NCBI GenBank assembly: GCA_038206765.1
Contig: JBBRAM010000003.1
Span: 1 to 64,000, forward strand
DNA: 64,000 nucleotides
Source: UKL13-2 sp038206765
GTDB lineage: Bacteria; Pseudomonadota; Gammaproteobacteria; Burkholderiales; Usitatibacteraceae
Direction of reading: 5' to 3'
This document shows positions 51,363 to 61,022 of the stretch, piece after piece. The position numbers were made by a program, and so were the translations under genes. Each line of letters starts with the position of its first letter. Within the stretch, counting starts at the first letter, position 1. The notes below the pieces were generated by a model. It was not told the origin of the DNA. It ran no database searches and was given only the letters and a program-made list of their open reading frames with translations.

Positions 51363-52700
51363 ATGAAAACGCCGTCGGAAACGTTTCCAAATACGTTGCC
51401 CAATACGTTGCCTAGTACGTTGCCTAATACGTCGCCTAATACGCCACCCAATCTGTTGCTGAACACGCGGCAAAGAGCGGCACAAAACGCGCCGCTCAAA
51501 ACAGCCGCGAATACTTTATTCGCGCTTCGTTTTTCATTGTTGCTACTCATCCTCAGTTCCTGTGCGCTTACGCCACCACCAACAGCTCTGCCAAATGTTG
51601 ACCATTTGTTTATTGATACTCAATTCAAGCCGCCATCAACGCCGATCAATGCAGATGAGGTGTTCGCGCTCAACGATGAGATGAAACGTTTTATACGCGT
51701 TGAAATGGCTAGACAAATTAAAGAGAAGGGCACGCAAGGCGGCTTGTTTGATGCGCTCTACAGTGATAAGCAACTTAGGCTTTTTTATGATTCTGAACGT
51801 ACTCGTAACGCAGCCGAGACGTTTGACACGCGCAGTGGCAATTGCCTGTCGCTCGTCATTATGACGGGTGCATTCGCCAAAGAACTCGGGTTACGTGTTC
51901 ATTACCAGCGCGTGCTGGTTGATGAGAGCTGGACGCGCAATAGTGGTATTTTTTTTGCGAGCGGTCACGTTAATTTAGTGCTCGGCACCACTTTCTACTT
52001 ATCAAATAATCCCGTCGAATCAACGCAGACGATGACGATTGATTTTTCGCCACCCGAACAAACACGTGCGCATCGCAATGAGCCCATCAGCGAGCAAACT
52101 ATCATCGCAATGTATATGAACAATCGCGCAGCCGAAGCGCTCGTACGTGGGCAACTTGACGATGCGTATTGGCTGGTGCGGGAGGCGATCAAACAAGATG
52201 CCTCATTCTTGATTGCCTACAACACCCTTGGTGTGATCTACCGCCACCACCGCAATATAGAAGCTGCCGAGCAAGTATTTAACACCGTTTTAGCAATCGA
52301 CCATAAGAATTTGCAGGCAATGTCAAACCTTGCGTTGCTGCTACGTGAGCAGGCCAGATTCGAGGAGGCAAATCTCATCATGGCGCGGCTCGAAAAAGCG
52401 CAACCGTTTGCGCCTTACTATTTCTTTGACCAAGGCCAGACCGCATTCCAGCGAGGTGATTATGAGCTGGCAAAGACGTTTTTTCAGCGTGAAGTAAAGC
52501 GTGATCAATACAATCATGAATTTCAATTCTGGCTGGCTGTTAGCTATTTCAAACTCGGCGAAACATCGCAAGCCAAAAAGCATATGAGCAAAGCCATGGA
52601 AACCAGCACCACCCGCAAAGACCACGACCTGTATGCGGCGAAGCTGGATCGGCTGACGGCGGAGGGCGTTTTGCAGCGCGCGCGGCAAACCACGCAATAG
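51363..52700 (+). CDS. Lipoprotein with transglutaminase-like and TPR domains
   Basis: A 445-residue protein. A signal-like hydrophobic segment (54-65) ends in lipobox LSSC (C67), so the mature protein is probably a lipoprotein. A transglutaminase-like core has C161 (SGNCLSLV), H202 (SGHVNLVLG) and D227 (TIDFSP) in the right order. TPR repeats follow (about 245-420). The first 50 residues before the signal are a Thr/Pro/Asn-rich run made by a 12-base tandem repeat, and are unusual for a lipoprotein; the true start may be later. Function unknown; peptidoglycan or protein maturation are possible. Confidence 0.82.
   Translation: MKTPSETFPNTLPNTLPSTLPNTSPNTPPNLLLNTRQRAAQNAPLKTAANTLFALRFSLLLLILSSCALTPPPTALPNVDHLFIDTQFKPPSTPINADEVFALNDEMKRFIRVEMARQIKEKGTQGGLFDALYSDKQLRLFYDSERTRNAAETFDTRSGNCLSLVIMTGAFAKELGLRVHYQRVLVDESWTRNSGIFFASGHVNLVLGTTFYLSNNPVESTQTMTIDFSPPEQTRAHRNEPISEQTIIAMYMNNRAAEALVRGQLDDAYWLVREAIKQDASFLIAYNTLGVIYRHHRNIEAAEQVFNTVLAIDHKNLQAMSNLALLLREQARFEEANLIMARLEKAQPFAPYYFFDQGQTAFQRGDYELAKTFFQREVKRDQYNHEFQFWLAVSYFKLGETSQAKKHMSKAMETSTTRKDHDLYAAKLDRLTAEGVLQRARQTTQ
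51390..51461 (+). repeat. 12-base tandem repeat at the start of the lipoprotein gene
   Basis: About five and a half copies of AATACGTTGCCT and variants run from 51390 to 51461. In the reading frame they encode a repeated four-residue N-T-L-P. Changes in copy number would add or remove four residues without shifting the frame. Confidence 0.85.
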
Positions 52701-52897
52701 TCGTATATCGAAGAAACTGACATTAGCGGCGGCCGTTTTAAGTTCAGCCATGATGAACGTTCGGCGACACTATTGCCAATTGAATTGGGTTAAATTCGTG
52801 GCTGTTTTCATCCGTAATGGCGCCAAAATCAACCTCGACCAGGCTCGCATAGACGATTAAACTGCTTGTTCCTAAAACAGATACTTAAACGAATAAC

Positions 52898-53491
52898 ATG
52901 ACGGGATTGGCGATGATCGAAAACCATTCATACACTGCTTTGCTGGTGATCGACGTACAGGCATCGTTTCCACACACCCTCTATTGGCGCGTTGATAACG
53001 TGAGCCATTATCTCGCTGAACAGAATCGGTTGATCGAGGGGTGCATCGCGAGCAACATCCCTGTTATTCGCATATTCCATGTCGAGCCCACCGGCGTTTT
53101 TTCACTCGCTAGCGGATTCGTTAAGCCCCTTGAGGGCCTGTTTGATTTTGAGGCAGAATTTACGTTGCAGAAGTATGCGCATTCGGCGTTTTCGGGTACG
53201 CCACTCGCCTCATGGCTCACCCGCAACGGCATCAATCGCTTAATTATCAGTGGTATCCGCACCGAGCAATGCTGTGAGACTACGACCCGTTGCGCATCAG
53301 ACTTAGGCTTCGCCGTTGATTACGTCACTGCTGCAACGCTGACCTTTCCAATGGAGCACTCCAGCGGACGCACCTTTAGCAGCGATGAAATAAAAATGCG
53401 TACCGAACTGGTGTTGGAAGGCCGCTTTGCGCATATTGTTTCGGTCGATGAGGCCTTGATGCGAGCCGCAGCAAGGGCAGCCAAATCTTAG
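52898..53491 (+). CDS. Isochorismatase-family cysteine hydrolase
   Basis: A 197-residue cytoplasmic hydrolase with the catalytic triad positions D19 (LLVIDVQ), K92 (LQKYAHSAF) and C125/C126 (RTEQCCETT). The family includes nicotinamidases, isochorismatases and amidases; the exact substrate is not predictable. An ATG at 52913 is an alternative start. It stands alone between the lipoprotein and the GH13 genes. Confidence 0.9.
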   Translation: MTGLAMIENHSYTALLVIDVQASFPHTLYWRVDNVSHYLAEQNRLIEGCIASNIPVIRIFHVEPTGVFSLASGFVKPLEGLFDFEAEFTLQKYAHSAFSGTPLASWLTRNGINRLIISGIRTEQCCETTTRCASDLGFAVDYVTAATLTFPMEHSSGRTFSSDEIKMRTELVLEGRFAHIVSVDEALMRAAARAAKS

Positions 53492-53569
53492 GACGTCAAT
53501 AAACAGAATAAGGCCGCCATGATTGGCGTTGCGGGCGCCGCGCTTGCAACGCGTGCAAAGGGCGCACGT

Positions 53570-53614
53570 GCGTTACGGGCGTTGTGGGCGTTACGGGCGT
53601 TATGGACGTTACAT
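53570..53614 (+). repeat. 9-base tandem repeat in an intergenic region
   Basis: Five 9-base units based on GCGTTACGG run from 53570 to 53614. They lie between the hydrolase and the convergent GH13 gene. A short open frame passes through them but has no support as a gene. Confidence 0.8.
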
Positions 53615-53714
53615 GGCAGCTAGTCTCGTTGGGTGTTGTCCAAGTTGGTTATTTTTTAAAAACGCCAATACCAACACCAGAGCGGTATTCCGGCCAGTTC
53701 CGCCCCGCAAGCCT

Positions 53715-53731
53715 CGCCAATGCTAGTGTTT
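53715..53731 (+). repeat. Single copy of the dispersed intergenic repeat
   Basis: CGCCAATGCTAGTGTTT resembles the elements at 361-376 and 46923-46939. It lies just downstream of the first GH13 gene. Confidence 0.45.
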
Positions 53732-53748
53732 GTCGCCAATATACATCG

Positions 53749-55473
53749 TTACTGGCTTAACAAGAATACCGCGACCGTTTGTGGTTTAAGTGAGATCGCT
53801 GCCTCACCCGCCGCGTTACTTAAAAATGGACTCTGTGCCTTCGGGTAAACCGATTTGAACACGCCGAGTGGCGCTAAATTGTGTACCAGAACCTTGGCTG
53901 ATGTCGTTCCATAATTGGTCAGGACCAATGTTCGTTCATCGCCCCATTTCCGTTGATAGCCGATCACGCTACCGTCCACAAACGGCGCATCGTAGCTGCC
54001 TTGCGCAATCGACGGCAGCGTGTTGCGTAAGCTAAGCATCGCTTTGTAAAACGCCAAAATGGAATACGGATTTTTTAACTGTGCTGCCGCATTGTAGGTC
54101 GCCACATTTGGCGAGACGGGACGGAACGGCTTGCCGCCGGTGAATCCTCGGATGTTATTGGTCCAGCTCATTGGCGCACGCAACGGGTCATCGGCCTTGA
54201 GATTTATCACGCCCCCCATGCCGATTTCTTCACCGTAATAAATGAACGGTGTGCCCGGCTGTAGCAAGTAGGTGGCGGCGGCGAGCTTGTATTGGTTGAT
54301 GTTGCCGCGCAGCTGATCCCACAGGCGCTGACCGGCAAAGATGTCGTGATTCGATAGCATCGTCGCCATGGTCAGCGGTGCGGTGGTGAAATAGTTGGCG
54401 ACCTTGTTCATCGCCGTTGCATCACGGCCATTGCTTTTGACGGCAGTGATGATACTGCGCTCATGGCCAAACGCAAATGCGCTGCCACAGACATCGGGCG
54501 CACCATACACGATTGGATTGGCGGTGGCTTCGCAGACCACGTGGCGGTGCTGATAGCCACGAATCAAATCAGCGTAGTCATGCGTCAGGGCGCGGCTTTC
54601 CGGCTGGTCGTTCCAATCAACCGCATTATTTTCGACGAGGTGTGGAACCGCATCCAAACGGAAACCATCAATGCCGCGATTCAACCAAAATCGCAAACTG
54701 TCTTTGTGATAATTCACCACGTCAGCGTTGCACATGTTGAAATCCGGCATGTGAAAACCGAAGGTGGCGAAGTAGGCCCCATTGCTGTTGACAGCATTGC
54801 CGTTGACAGCATCGCCGTTAAAAATCCATGGATTCTTGCCCCAAATGTCCCAACCCAAGGGTACAGATGCGACCGATTCCAATGCCGCCCCCGCCCCCGC
54901 CGCCCCCACTGCCCCCACCGATTTGTGCCACACATACCAATCGCGATAGCGATTCGTTGGACTTGATTGCGACTGCACAAACAGCGGATGGGTAGCGGCG
55001 CTATGGTTCAACACATAATCGATGATGACGCCGATGCCGCGTGCGTGGGCTTCCTTAAGTAATTCATCAAAATCAGCCAAGCTGCCATACGCAGTTTCAA
55101 TTGCTCGAAAATCCGTGGTTGCGTAACCATGATCGTGATCCGCACTGGCGGTAATCGGCATCAGCCAAATGCCTTTGACGCCTAGGTCTTGGAGGTAATC
55201 GAGTTTTTGTGTGAGACCTTTTAAATCGCCGATACCATCGCCGTTACTGTCTTTATAACCGCGTACAAAAATCTCGATGAACGCGCCATGCTGCCAGCCT
55301 TCCTTTAAATTGCTGCCGCGATCTTGCATTTCGACGGCGCTGGTGTCGATGGGCGCTGCTGCTGGGGTTGTTGCCTGTGCCTGTGTACTGAGCAGCATGG
55401 TGATGGCCGTGAGTGCCGCACTGAGCAAAGATTGCAACGCGGGGTACGAGAAGTGCGCTTGATTTTTGTTCAT
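53749..55473 (-). CDS. Exported alpha-amylase-family glycoside hydrolase (GH13)
   Basis: A 574-residue enzyme with a signal peptide (about 34 residues, ending TQAQA) and a GH13 catalytic barrel. Nucleophile D274 (GFRLDAVPH), acid/base E315 (VVCEATANP) and transition-state D377 (LSNHD) are present, with region I DYVLNHSA. It should hydrolyse or rearrange alpha-1,4-glucans in the periplasm or outside. Two short runs, GAVGAAGAGAA and AVNGNAVNSNG, look like local expansions (54787-54819 repeats a 15-base unit). It is a close paralogue of the next gene, in the same direction. Confidence 0.92.
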   Translation of the reverse strand: MNKNQAHFSYPALQSLLSAALTAITMLLSTQAQATTPAAAPIDTSAVEMQDRGSNLKEGWQHGAFIEIFVRGYKDSNGDGIGDLKGLTQKLDYLQDLGVKGIWLMPITASADHDHGYATTDFRAIETAYGSLADFDELLKEAHARGIGVIIDYVLNHSAATHPLFVQSQSSPTNRYRDWYVWHKSVGAVGAAGAGAALESVASVPLGWDIWGKNPWIFNGDAVNGNAVNSNGAYFATFGFHMPDFNMCNADVVNYHKDSLRFWLNRGIDGFRLDAVPHLVENNAVDWNDQPESRALTHDYADLIRGYQHRHVVCEATANPIVYGAPDVCGSAFAFGHERSIITAVKSNGRDATAMNKVANYFTTAPLTMATMLSNHDIFAGQRLWDQLRGNINQYKLAAATYLLQPGTPFIYYGEEIGMGGVINLKADDPLRAPMSWTNNIRGFTGGKPFRPVSPNVATYNAAAQLKNPYSILAFYKAMLSLRNTLPSIAQGSYDAPFVDGSVIGYQRKWGDERTLVLTNYGTTSAKVLVHNLAPLGVFKSVYPKAQSPFLSNAAGEAAISLKPQTVAVFLLSQ

Positions 55474-55604
55474 CAGATTTAGAGATAATTTAAAGGGTGT
55501 AGTGACTGAGCGGGAGGGGAAATTTAGAGCAGTTGGTGCAGGGAGGGCACAGGGGGCACAGAGGGCGCTTAACCATTGTGATTGCCGCCCAATGCCTAAC
55601 TTGC

Positions 55605-57308
55605 TCAGGGACTCACGGTATAAACGCGTACTGACTGCGCGGGGATCGTGATACTGGCTGCGCCATTTGCATCGATCGCGCTGCTTGATGAGCTGAGCGG
55701 AAACGCAGCGTTTAGCGCTCGACCTGCCGGCAAATTGGCTACGTTAGTGGTAACCGCAACCGTTCCATAATTCGTCAACACCAGCGTTTGCTCTGTAGCG
55801 AATTTCCGTTGATAGCCCATGACGCTCCCAGAAACAAACGGCGCGTCGTAGCTGCCTTTCGCAATTGATGGCAACGTATTGCGCAGCTTAAGCATCGATT
55901 TATAAAACGACAGCAATGAGTTTGCGTCGCTTTGTTGCGCCGCCACGTTTTGCGCGCCCACATTTGTCGCCAATGCGCGGAACGGCTTGCCGGTGGTGAA
56001 GCCGCCTGTGGTGGTATCCGCACTCCAACTCATCGGCGTTCGGAGCTTCGGATCGCCACTTAAGCCCAAACCACCGGCAATGCCAATTTCTTCACCGTAG
56101 TAAATAAACGGCGTCCCTGGCATCAGCAAATAGGTTGCCGCCGCGAGCTTGTACTGGTTGATATTGCCGCCAAGTTGATCCCAAATGCGGTCGCCCGCGA
56201 AGCTATCGTGATTCGATAGTATCGGTGCGATACCGATAGGCGAAGTCTTAAAATAGTTGCTCACTTTGATGATGGCATCGATATTTCCTCTCGCGGCATT
56301 CACCAGGTCGGTTTGCAGTTGAAATCCAAATGCGCCGCCGCAGGCGTCGGCCGCCGCAAAGCCTTTGGGATCATCCGGCGCTTCACATACCATGTAGCGG
56401 TTGCTGTAGCCGGCGACCAACAGGCGCATTTCATTCATTAACGCATAGTTGCGCGGCTGATTAAGCCAGGCGCTGGGGCCGTTCTCGACAAGATTGCCGA
56501 CCGCATCAAAGCGAAAGCCATCCACGCCGCGATTGAGCCAAAAGCGCAGATTATTTTTATGGTATTCGACGACGCTTGGATTCACCAAATTGAAATCGGG
56601 CATTTGATCCCAGAACGGCGCGAAGTATGAGCCGGTCGCCACAGTGCGCCAAGGGTTGCCGCCATAAATGCTCCACCCGGTTGGTGGGCTAGCTTGCCAG
56701 ACATACCAATCGCGGTATGTGTTGCGATCCGAGTCGCGCGAATTCACGAAGAGCGGATGTTGCGCGGCACTGTGGTTAATTACGTAATCAATAATGATGC
56801 CCATGCCGCGATCATGCGCCTGCTTTAAGAGTTCATCAAAATCGGCCAAGCTGCCATATGCGGTTTCGATATTGCGGTAGTCGCGCACGGCATAGCCGTG
56901 GTCGCCGTCCTGGCTCTTCGTCACCGGCATTAGCCAGATGCCTTTAATGCCCAAGTCTTTTAAATAATCGAGCCGCTGAATCAACCCTTTCAAATCACCG
57001 ATGCCATCGCCGTCGCTGTCTTGATAGCCACGAACATAAATCTCGATAAACGCCCCGCGCTGCCAGCCCGCCGGTAATGTGCTGCCTTTATCCGACGGAG
57101 CAACGGCGCTCACGTCCACGGACGGTAGAGGGGGCGGGACTTGCGGCGCAGGCGGTGGCGGTGCTGCCGCTGCCGCACTGCTGCCTCCACCGCCGCCGCA
57201 GCCCGCCAGTAAAACGGAAAGGGCCAACGAGATTGCTAAGGCAGCGTGTTTAGCAGCGATACAATGGTCTGCGTGCGTTCTAATTGGCTGCAGCAAGGAT
57301 TGACGCAT
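55605..57308 (-). CDS. Alpha-amylase-family lipoprotein (GH13)
   Basis: A 567-residue paralogue of the previous gene. It has a lipobox LLAGC followed by a Gly/Ala/Pro-rich linker (GGGGSSAAAAAPPPP) and the GH13 barrel with D268 (FRFDAVG), E309 (MVCEAPDDP) and D368 (LSNHD). It is probably anchored to a membrane, whereas its paralogue is soluble. The two share the same start of the mature domain (W-Q-H/R-GAFIEI). It is divergent from the pullulanase gene with 177 bases between. Confidence 0.92.
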   Translation of the reverse strand: MRQSLLQPIRTHADHCIAAKHAALAISLALSVLLAGCGGGGGSSAAAAAPPPPAPQVPPPLPSVDVSAVAPSDKGSTLPAGWQRGAFIEIYVRGYQDSDGDGIGDLKGLIQRLDYLKDLGIKGIWLMPVTKSQDGDHGYAVRDYRNIETAYGSLADFDELLKQAHDRGMGIIIDYVINHSAAQHPLFVNSRDSDRNTYRDWYVWQASPPTGWSIYGGNPWRTVATGSYFAPFWDQMPDFNLVNPSVVEYHKNNLRFWLNRGVDGFRFDAVGNLVENGPSAWLNQPRNYALMNEMRLLVAGYSNRYMVCEAPDDPKGFAAADACGGAFGFQLQTDLVNAARGNIDAIIKVSNYFKTSPIGIAPILSNHDSFAGDRIWDQLGGNINQYKLAAATYLLMPGTPFIYYGEEIGIAGGLGLSGDPKLRTPMSWSADTTTGGFTTGKPFRALATNVGAQNVAAQQSDANSLLSFYKSMLKLRNTLPSIAKGSYDAPFVSGSVMGYQRKFATEQTLVLTNYGTVAVTTNVANLPAGRALNAAFPLSSSSSAIDANGAASITIPAQSVRVYTVSP

Positions 57309-57413
57309 CGTTAACTTTCGATATATTTAAATTGTAGAAATATTACATCTAAATTCCAACGTCCGCTAATTTATTGGAGAATAGACGCTTATTCGTTATA
57401 AATGATAAATATA

Positions 57414-57442
57414 TTGATGTAGTTTTATTACGATAATATATA
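57414..57442 (+). promoter_or_regulatory. Candidate promoter of the pullulanase gene
   Basis: TTGATG (57414-57419) and TATATA (57437-57442) are 17 bases apart within a very A/T-rich divergent region. The transcript would begin near 57449, about 37 bases before the start codon. No operator was recognised. Confidence 0.55.
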
Positions 57443-57485
57443 CAAATAGAATTCAATCATCACCGTCCGAGAGGGAGATATTTCC

Positions 57486-60350
57486 GTGAAAATGCAATTT
57501 TTCAATTCTCAATTTTTCAATTCTATTTGGCCACGTAGATACGCACATTTTTTAGCCGCTATGCTGCTTACATTGCTCGTTGTGCCCGTATCCCAAACGG
57601 ACGCGAATGCAGCGGCGGGCGCGAATCTAGAGGCGATTGAGAAAAACTGCGATTATTTTCGGCATACCAGTCCCGCTATTCCCGCTGTAGCAGTAGGTGT
57701 TGAGACGCCTTCAAAGCCCCTGCAAGCACACGCATACTGGTTAAATCGCCGGTTGGCGAAATGGCCGGGCATTGATCAAACCGGAATATTCAAGCTCTAT
57801 TATTCGGCGACCGGCGGCATCGCTGCCAATGAGAACCAGAAGGTAGTCGGTAGTAAGGGTTTTATTAATCTTGATGTTTTTAATGGCGCTGTGCCTGCCG
57901 ATGCTGCTACCCGCTTTAAGTACGTGGCAGATGGTGTGGTGCTAATGCTTAACGCTTCAGATGCTGCTAAGTTGCCCGCGTTACTAAAACAACAACTGGT
58001 GTTGGTGCAAGAATCCGAAACGGGCGAGACGCGTCACGCCACGACGCTACAGATCGCAGGCGCACTCGACGATATTTATGTCGCTGCGAATAAGGTTGAT
58101 GACCTTGGTGTGCGCGTCACTGGTGGAAAGAATACGGGAACAGCATTCAAGCTGTGGGCGCCCACAGCGCGGCAAGTTTCGCTATGCCTATATCAAGCCA
58201 ATGGGGCAGCGAAAACATTTGATGCAATGCGCTTTGATGAATCAACCGGCGTGTGGTCGCTCATTAAACCGCACGATTTGTCGGGAAACTATTATTTATA
58301 CTTGGTTGATGTGGTTGGCCAAAATTCCTTCGTTAGCCCCAACGGCGTTACCGATCCCTATTCAATAAGCCTAAGCGCCGATTCCAAACGAAGCTTCATC
58401 GCCAACCCAAATTCAAACAAACTAAAACCCAAAGGCTGGGATCAACTTCCGCGCCCCAACCGATTCATATCGCAAACCGACATGGCGATTTACGAACTGC
58501 ATGTGCGGGATTTTTCGATCAACGATCAAACAGTCTCAAAAGCGAATCGTGGAAAATATTTAGCGTTCACGGAAACCAACGCCAACGGCATGAAACACCT
58601 CGCGGCACTGAGCAAGTCAGGGGTGACTGACATCCATTTATTGCCCGTGTTTGACATCGCGACCATCCCTGAAAAGGGCTGCATCACACCGGCTATTAAA
58701 GGTGGCGTAGACAGCGAAGAGCAACAAACCATCACCACCAACAACGCAGCAAATGATTGCTTTAACTGGGGCTACGATCCTTATCATTTCTCAGCGCCTG
58801 AAGGCAGCTATGCGAGCAATGCAGACGACGGCGCAACCCGCATTATCGAGTTCCGCAAAATGGTGATGGCGCTGCACCGCGCTGGGCTGCGGGTGGGGAT
58901 GGATGTGGTTTACAACCATACTTCCGCTTCGGGGCAAGACGCAAAATCAGTATTGGATCGTATCGTGCCGGGCTACTACCACCGCCTCGATGCCAGAGGC
59001 GCGGTTGAACAATCGACTTGCTGTGCCAACACCGCAACGGAAAACATGATGATGGCGAAGCTGATGATCGATTCAGCTGAGCTCTGGGCGCATGAATACA
59101 AAATTGACTCCTTCCGCTTTGATTTGATGGGGCATCAGCCACGCGCGGCAATGGAAGCATTGCAGGCGCGGGTGAACAAGTCCTCCGGTCGGCACATCAA
59201 TTTGATCGGCGAAGGTTGGAATTTTGGTGAAGTTGAAAATGGCAAACGGTTTATGCAGGCTTCACAATTATCGTTGAACGGCTCGGGCATCGGAACGTTT
59301 AGTGATCGCGGTCGGGACGCAGCGCGTGGCGGCAGCGCAGGCGATAGTGGTGAGGCGCTGGTGAAGAACCAAGGCTATATCAACGGGCTCGTCTATGCCC
59401 CCAATGCATTGGCCGACAAGGCGCGCCCTGTGACCGATTTATTGCGAGCTGCCGATATGGTGCGCGTCGGCTTGGCGGGTACGTTGCGGGACTATCTGAT
59501 GACCACTTACGACGGCAAGCAGAAATCGTTGAGCGCCATCGATTACGCCGGCCAGCCCGCCGGTTATGCGAGTGAGCCATCGGAGGTGGTGAACTATGTT
59601 GATAATCACGATAACCAAACGCTGTTCGATATTAACGTCTATAAATTACCACTAGACACCTCGCGTGAAGATCGTGCCCGTGTGCAGATTTTGGGTGCTG
59701 CGGTCACCGCATTCAGCCAGGGCGTTGCCTATTTTCATGCGGGCATTGATACGCTGCGCTCCAAGTCGATGGATGGCAACAGCTTTGATTCGGGCGACTG
59801 GTTTAATCGCATTGATTGGACCTACCAAGACAATTACTTCGCAACTGGAATGCCGCCCAAACGCGATAACGAAAAACAATACTCGTTGATCAAACCATTA
59901 CTGGCGAATGCGGGAATCAAGCCAACTTCAAAGGAAATTTTATGGACGCGCGATGCGTTTCGTGATTTGCTGAAAATTCGCGCCAGTTCGGATTTATTTC
60001 GGCTTGGGAGTACTAAAGAGATTCAATCGCGGCTTACATTTCTTAATACCGGTGCGATCCAAAACCCGGTGGTGATTGTGGGGCATTTGCAAGGTGAAAA
60101 TAGACTGAAAGCTTCCCTGAAATCCAGTACGGACGGGGACTTCAAGGAAGTTCTATATTTCATCAACGTCGATAAAACCGCGCAAACGCTCATCTTGCCC
60201 GGCGAAAAAAACAAGGCTTATGTTTTGCATCCGGTACATAAAAATGCCAATGCAGCCGACAAGCGGCCAGCTACCGACGCACGCTTTGAGTCTAGCGTCG
60301 GAGCGTTCATGATCCCTGCGCGAACAGCGATGGTTTATGTGGTGAAGTAA
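57486..60350 (+). CDS. Exported pullulanase-type alpha-1,6-glucosidase
   Basis: A 954-residue debranching enzyme. A signal peptide (hydrophobic 22-38), an N-terminal starch-binding/N-terminal pullulanase region (about 50-215), a CBM48-like domain (KLWAPTARQVSLCLY) and a GH13 catalytic domain with D546 (FRFDLMGHQP), E576 (LIGEGWNFG) and D709 (NYVDNHDNQ) are present. It should cut alpha-1,6 branches of glycogen, starch or pullulan. It starts with GTG behind GAGGGAG. With the two GH13 enzymes it forms an alpha-glucan use locus. Confidence 0.93.
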   Translation: MKMQFFNSQFFNSIWPRRYAHFLAAMLLTLLVVPVSQTDANAAAGANLEAIEKNCDYFRHTSPAIPAVAVGVETPSKPLQAHAYWLNRRLAKWPGIDQTGIFKLYYSATGGIAANENQKVVGSKGFINLDVFNGAVPADAATRFKYVADGVVLMLNASDAAKLPALLKQQLVLVQESETGETRHATTLQIAGALDDIYVAANKVDDLGVRVTGGKNTGTAFKLWAPTARQVSLCLYQANGAAKTFDAMRFDESTGVWSLIKPHDLSGNYYLYLVDVVGQNSFVSPNGVTDPYSISLSADSKRSFIANPNSNKLKPKGWDQLPRPNRFISQTDMAIYELHVRDFSINDQTVSKANRGKYLAFTETNANGMKHLAALSKSGVTDIHLLPVFDIATIPEKGCITPAIKGGVDSEEQQTITTNNAANDCFNWGYDPYHFSAPEGSYASNADDGATRIIEFRKMVMALHRAGLRVGMDVVYNHTSASGQDAKSVLDRIVPGYYHRLDARGAVEQSTCCANTATENMMMAKLMIDSAELWAHEYKIDSFRFDLMGHQPRAAMEALQARVNKSSGRHINLIGEGWNFGEVENGKRFMQASQLSLNGSGIGTFSDRGRDAARGGSAGDSGEALVKNQGYINGLVYAPNALADKARPVTDLLRAADMVRVGLAGTLRDYLMTTYDGKQKSLSAIDYAGQPAGYASEPSEVVNYVDNHDNQTLFDINVYKLPLDTSREDRARVQILGAAVTAFSQGVAYFHAGIDTLRSKSMDGNSFDSGDWFNRIDWTYQDNYFATGMPPKRDNEKQYSLIKPLLANAGIKPTSKEILWTRDAFRDLLKIRASSDLFRLGSTKEIQSRLTFLNTGAIQNPVVIVGHLQGENRLKASLKSSTDGDFKEVLYFINVDKTAQTLILPGEKNKAYVLHPVHKNANAADKRPATDARFESSVGAFMIPARTAMVYVVK

Positions 60351-60525
60351 GACGCCTTGCGTCACCGTCCCAGATAAGTTGCGGCATTTATTTGGCAAAA
60401 GATTCATCATCTTGATCTGCCGAAGTCATCGCGACGCGCCACGCTCGGAAAATGCAAATTGAGGGGCGGGAATAGCGCCGCTAAACTGCCGAGTTGGCCA
60501 ATATAGCGACGCGTTGCGCGACGGG

Positions 60526-60984
60526 TTATTTGCCAGCCTTGAGTGCATCCGCGCTGCCGCCCATTGCTTTGCTTCCCGTTTTATCGTTGGCGCCTTCGGA
60601 CTTCAAGCTGGCTTTCGCGCCGACAGTGTTACTCATCGCCTTCGCGGCCTGGCCGTCACGAGCGCCTTCAGACATTAACTTCGTTCCGCAGCACGAACCA
60701 GCGTCTTTCTTGCTGACATTGCCGCTGGCCGATTTCGCAGCTGGGCCGTCATGCGCGCCTTCAGCCATAACCTTTGAACTAGCCTTTGCGCTATCAGCGG
60801 GGGACTTGCTCGTATTGGCGGCGGCCAATTTGGCAGCGGTGAGCGTTTTCGCGTTAGCCGGTTCGGTTTTTAAAGGCTCCCCAGCGGCAACCACAACACC
60901 ACTTGCGCTGATGATTGTGGCGAACGCGGATGCGCCGATAAAACGTGTGACGGTTTTCAACAAGGTTGTCGATTGCTTGTACAT
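60526..60984 (-). CDS. Small Ala-rich exported protein with repeated EGA(H/R/N)D motif
   Basis: A 152-residue protein with a signal-like N terminus (ending GVVVAAGE). The mature part is rich in Ala, Ser, Lys and Gly and repeats the motif AEGAHDGPAAK, SEGARDGQAAK, SEGANDKTGSK; a CCGTK element stands between the first two. AGGAGA precedes the ATG at 60984. I recognise no family. The repeats and composition suggest an unstructured or metal-binding exported protein. It lies downstream of, and in the same direction as, the RCC1-repeat gene. Confidence 0.7.
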   Translation of the reverse strand: MYKQSTTLLKTVTRFIGASAFATIISASGVVVAAGEPLKTEPANAKTLTAAKLAAANTSKSPADSAKASSKVMAEGAHDGPAAKSASGNVSKKDAGSCCGTKLMSEGARDGQAAKAMSNTVGAKASLKSEGANDKTGSKAMGGSADALKAGK

Positions 60985-61022
60985 GGATATCTCCTGTGAT
61001 AAAAAAATAAATTCGGAATAAT

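Noticed and set aside
53523..53726. Possible 67-residue gene
   Set aside because: Its sequence is mostly a translation of the 9-base tandem repeat and has no good start signal.
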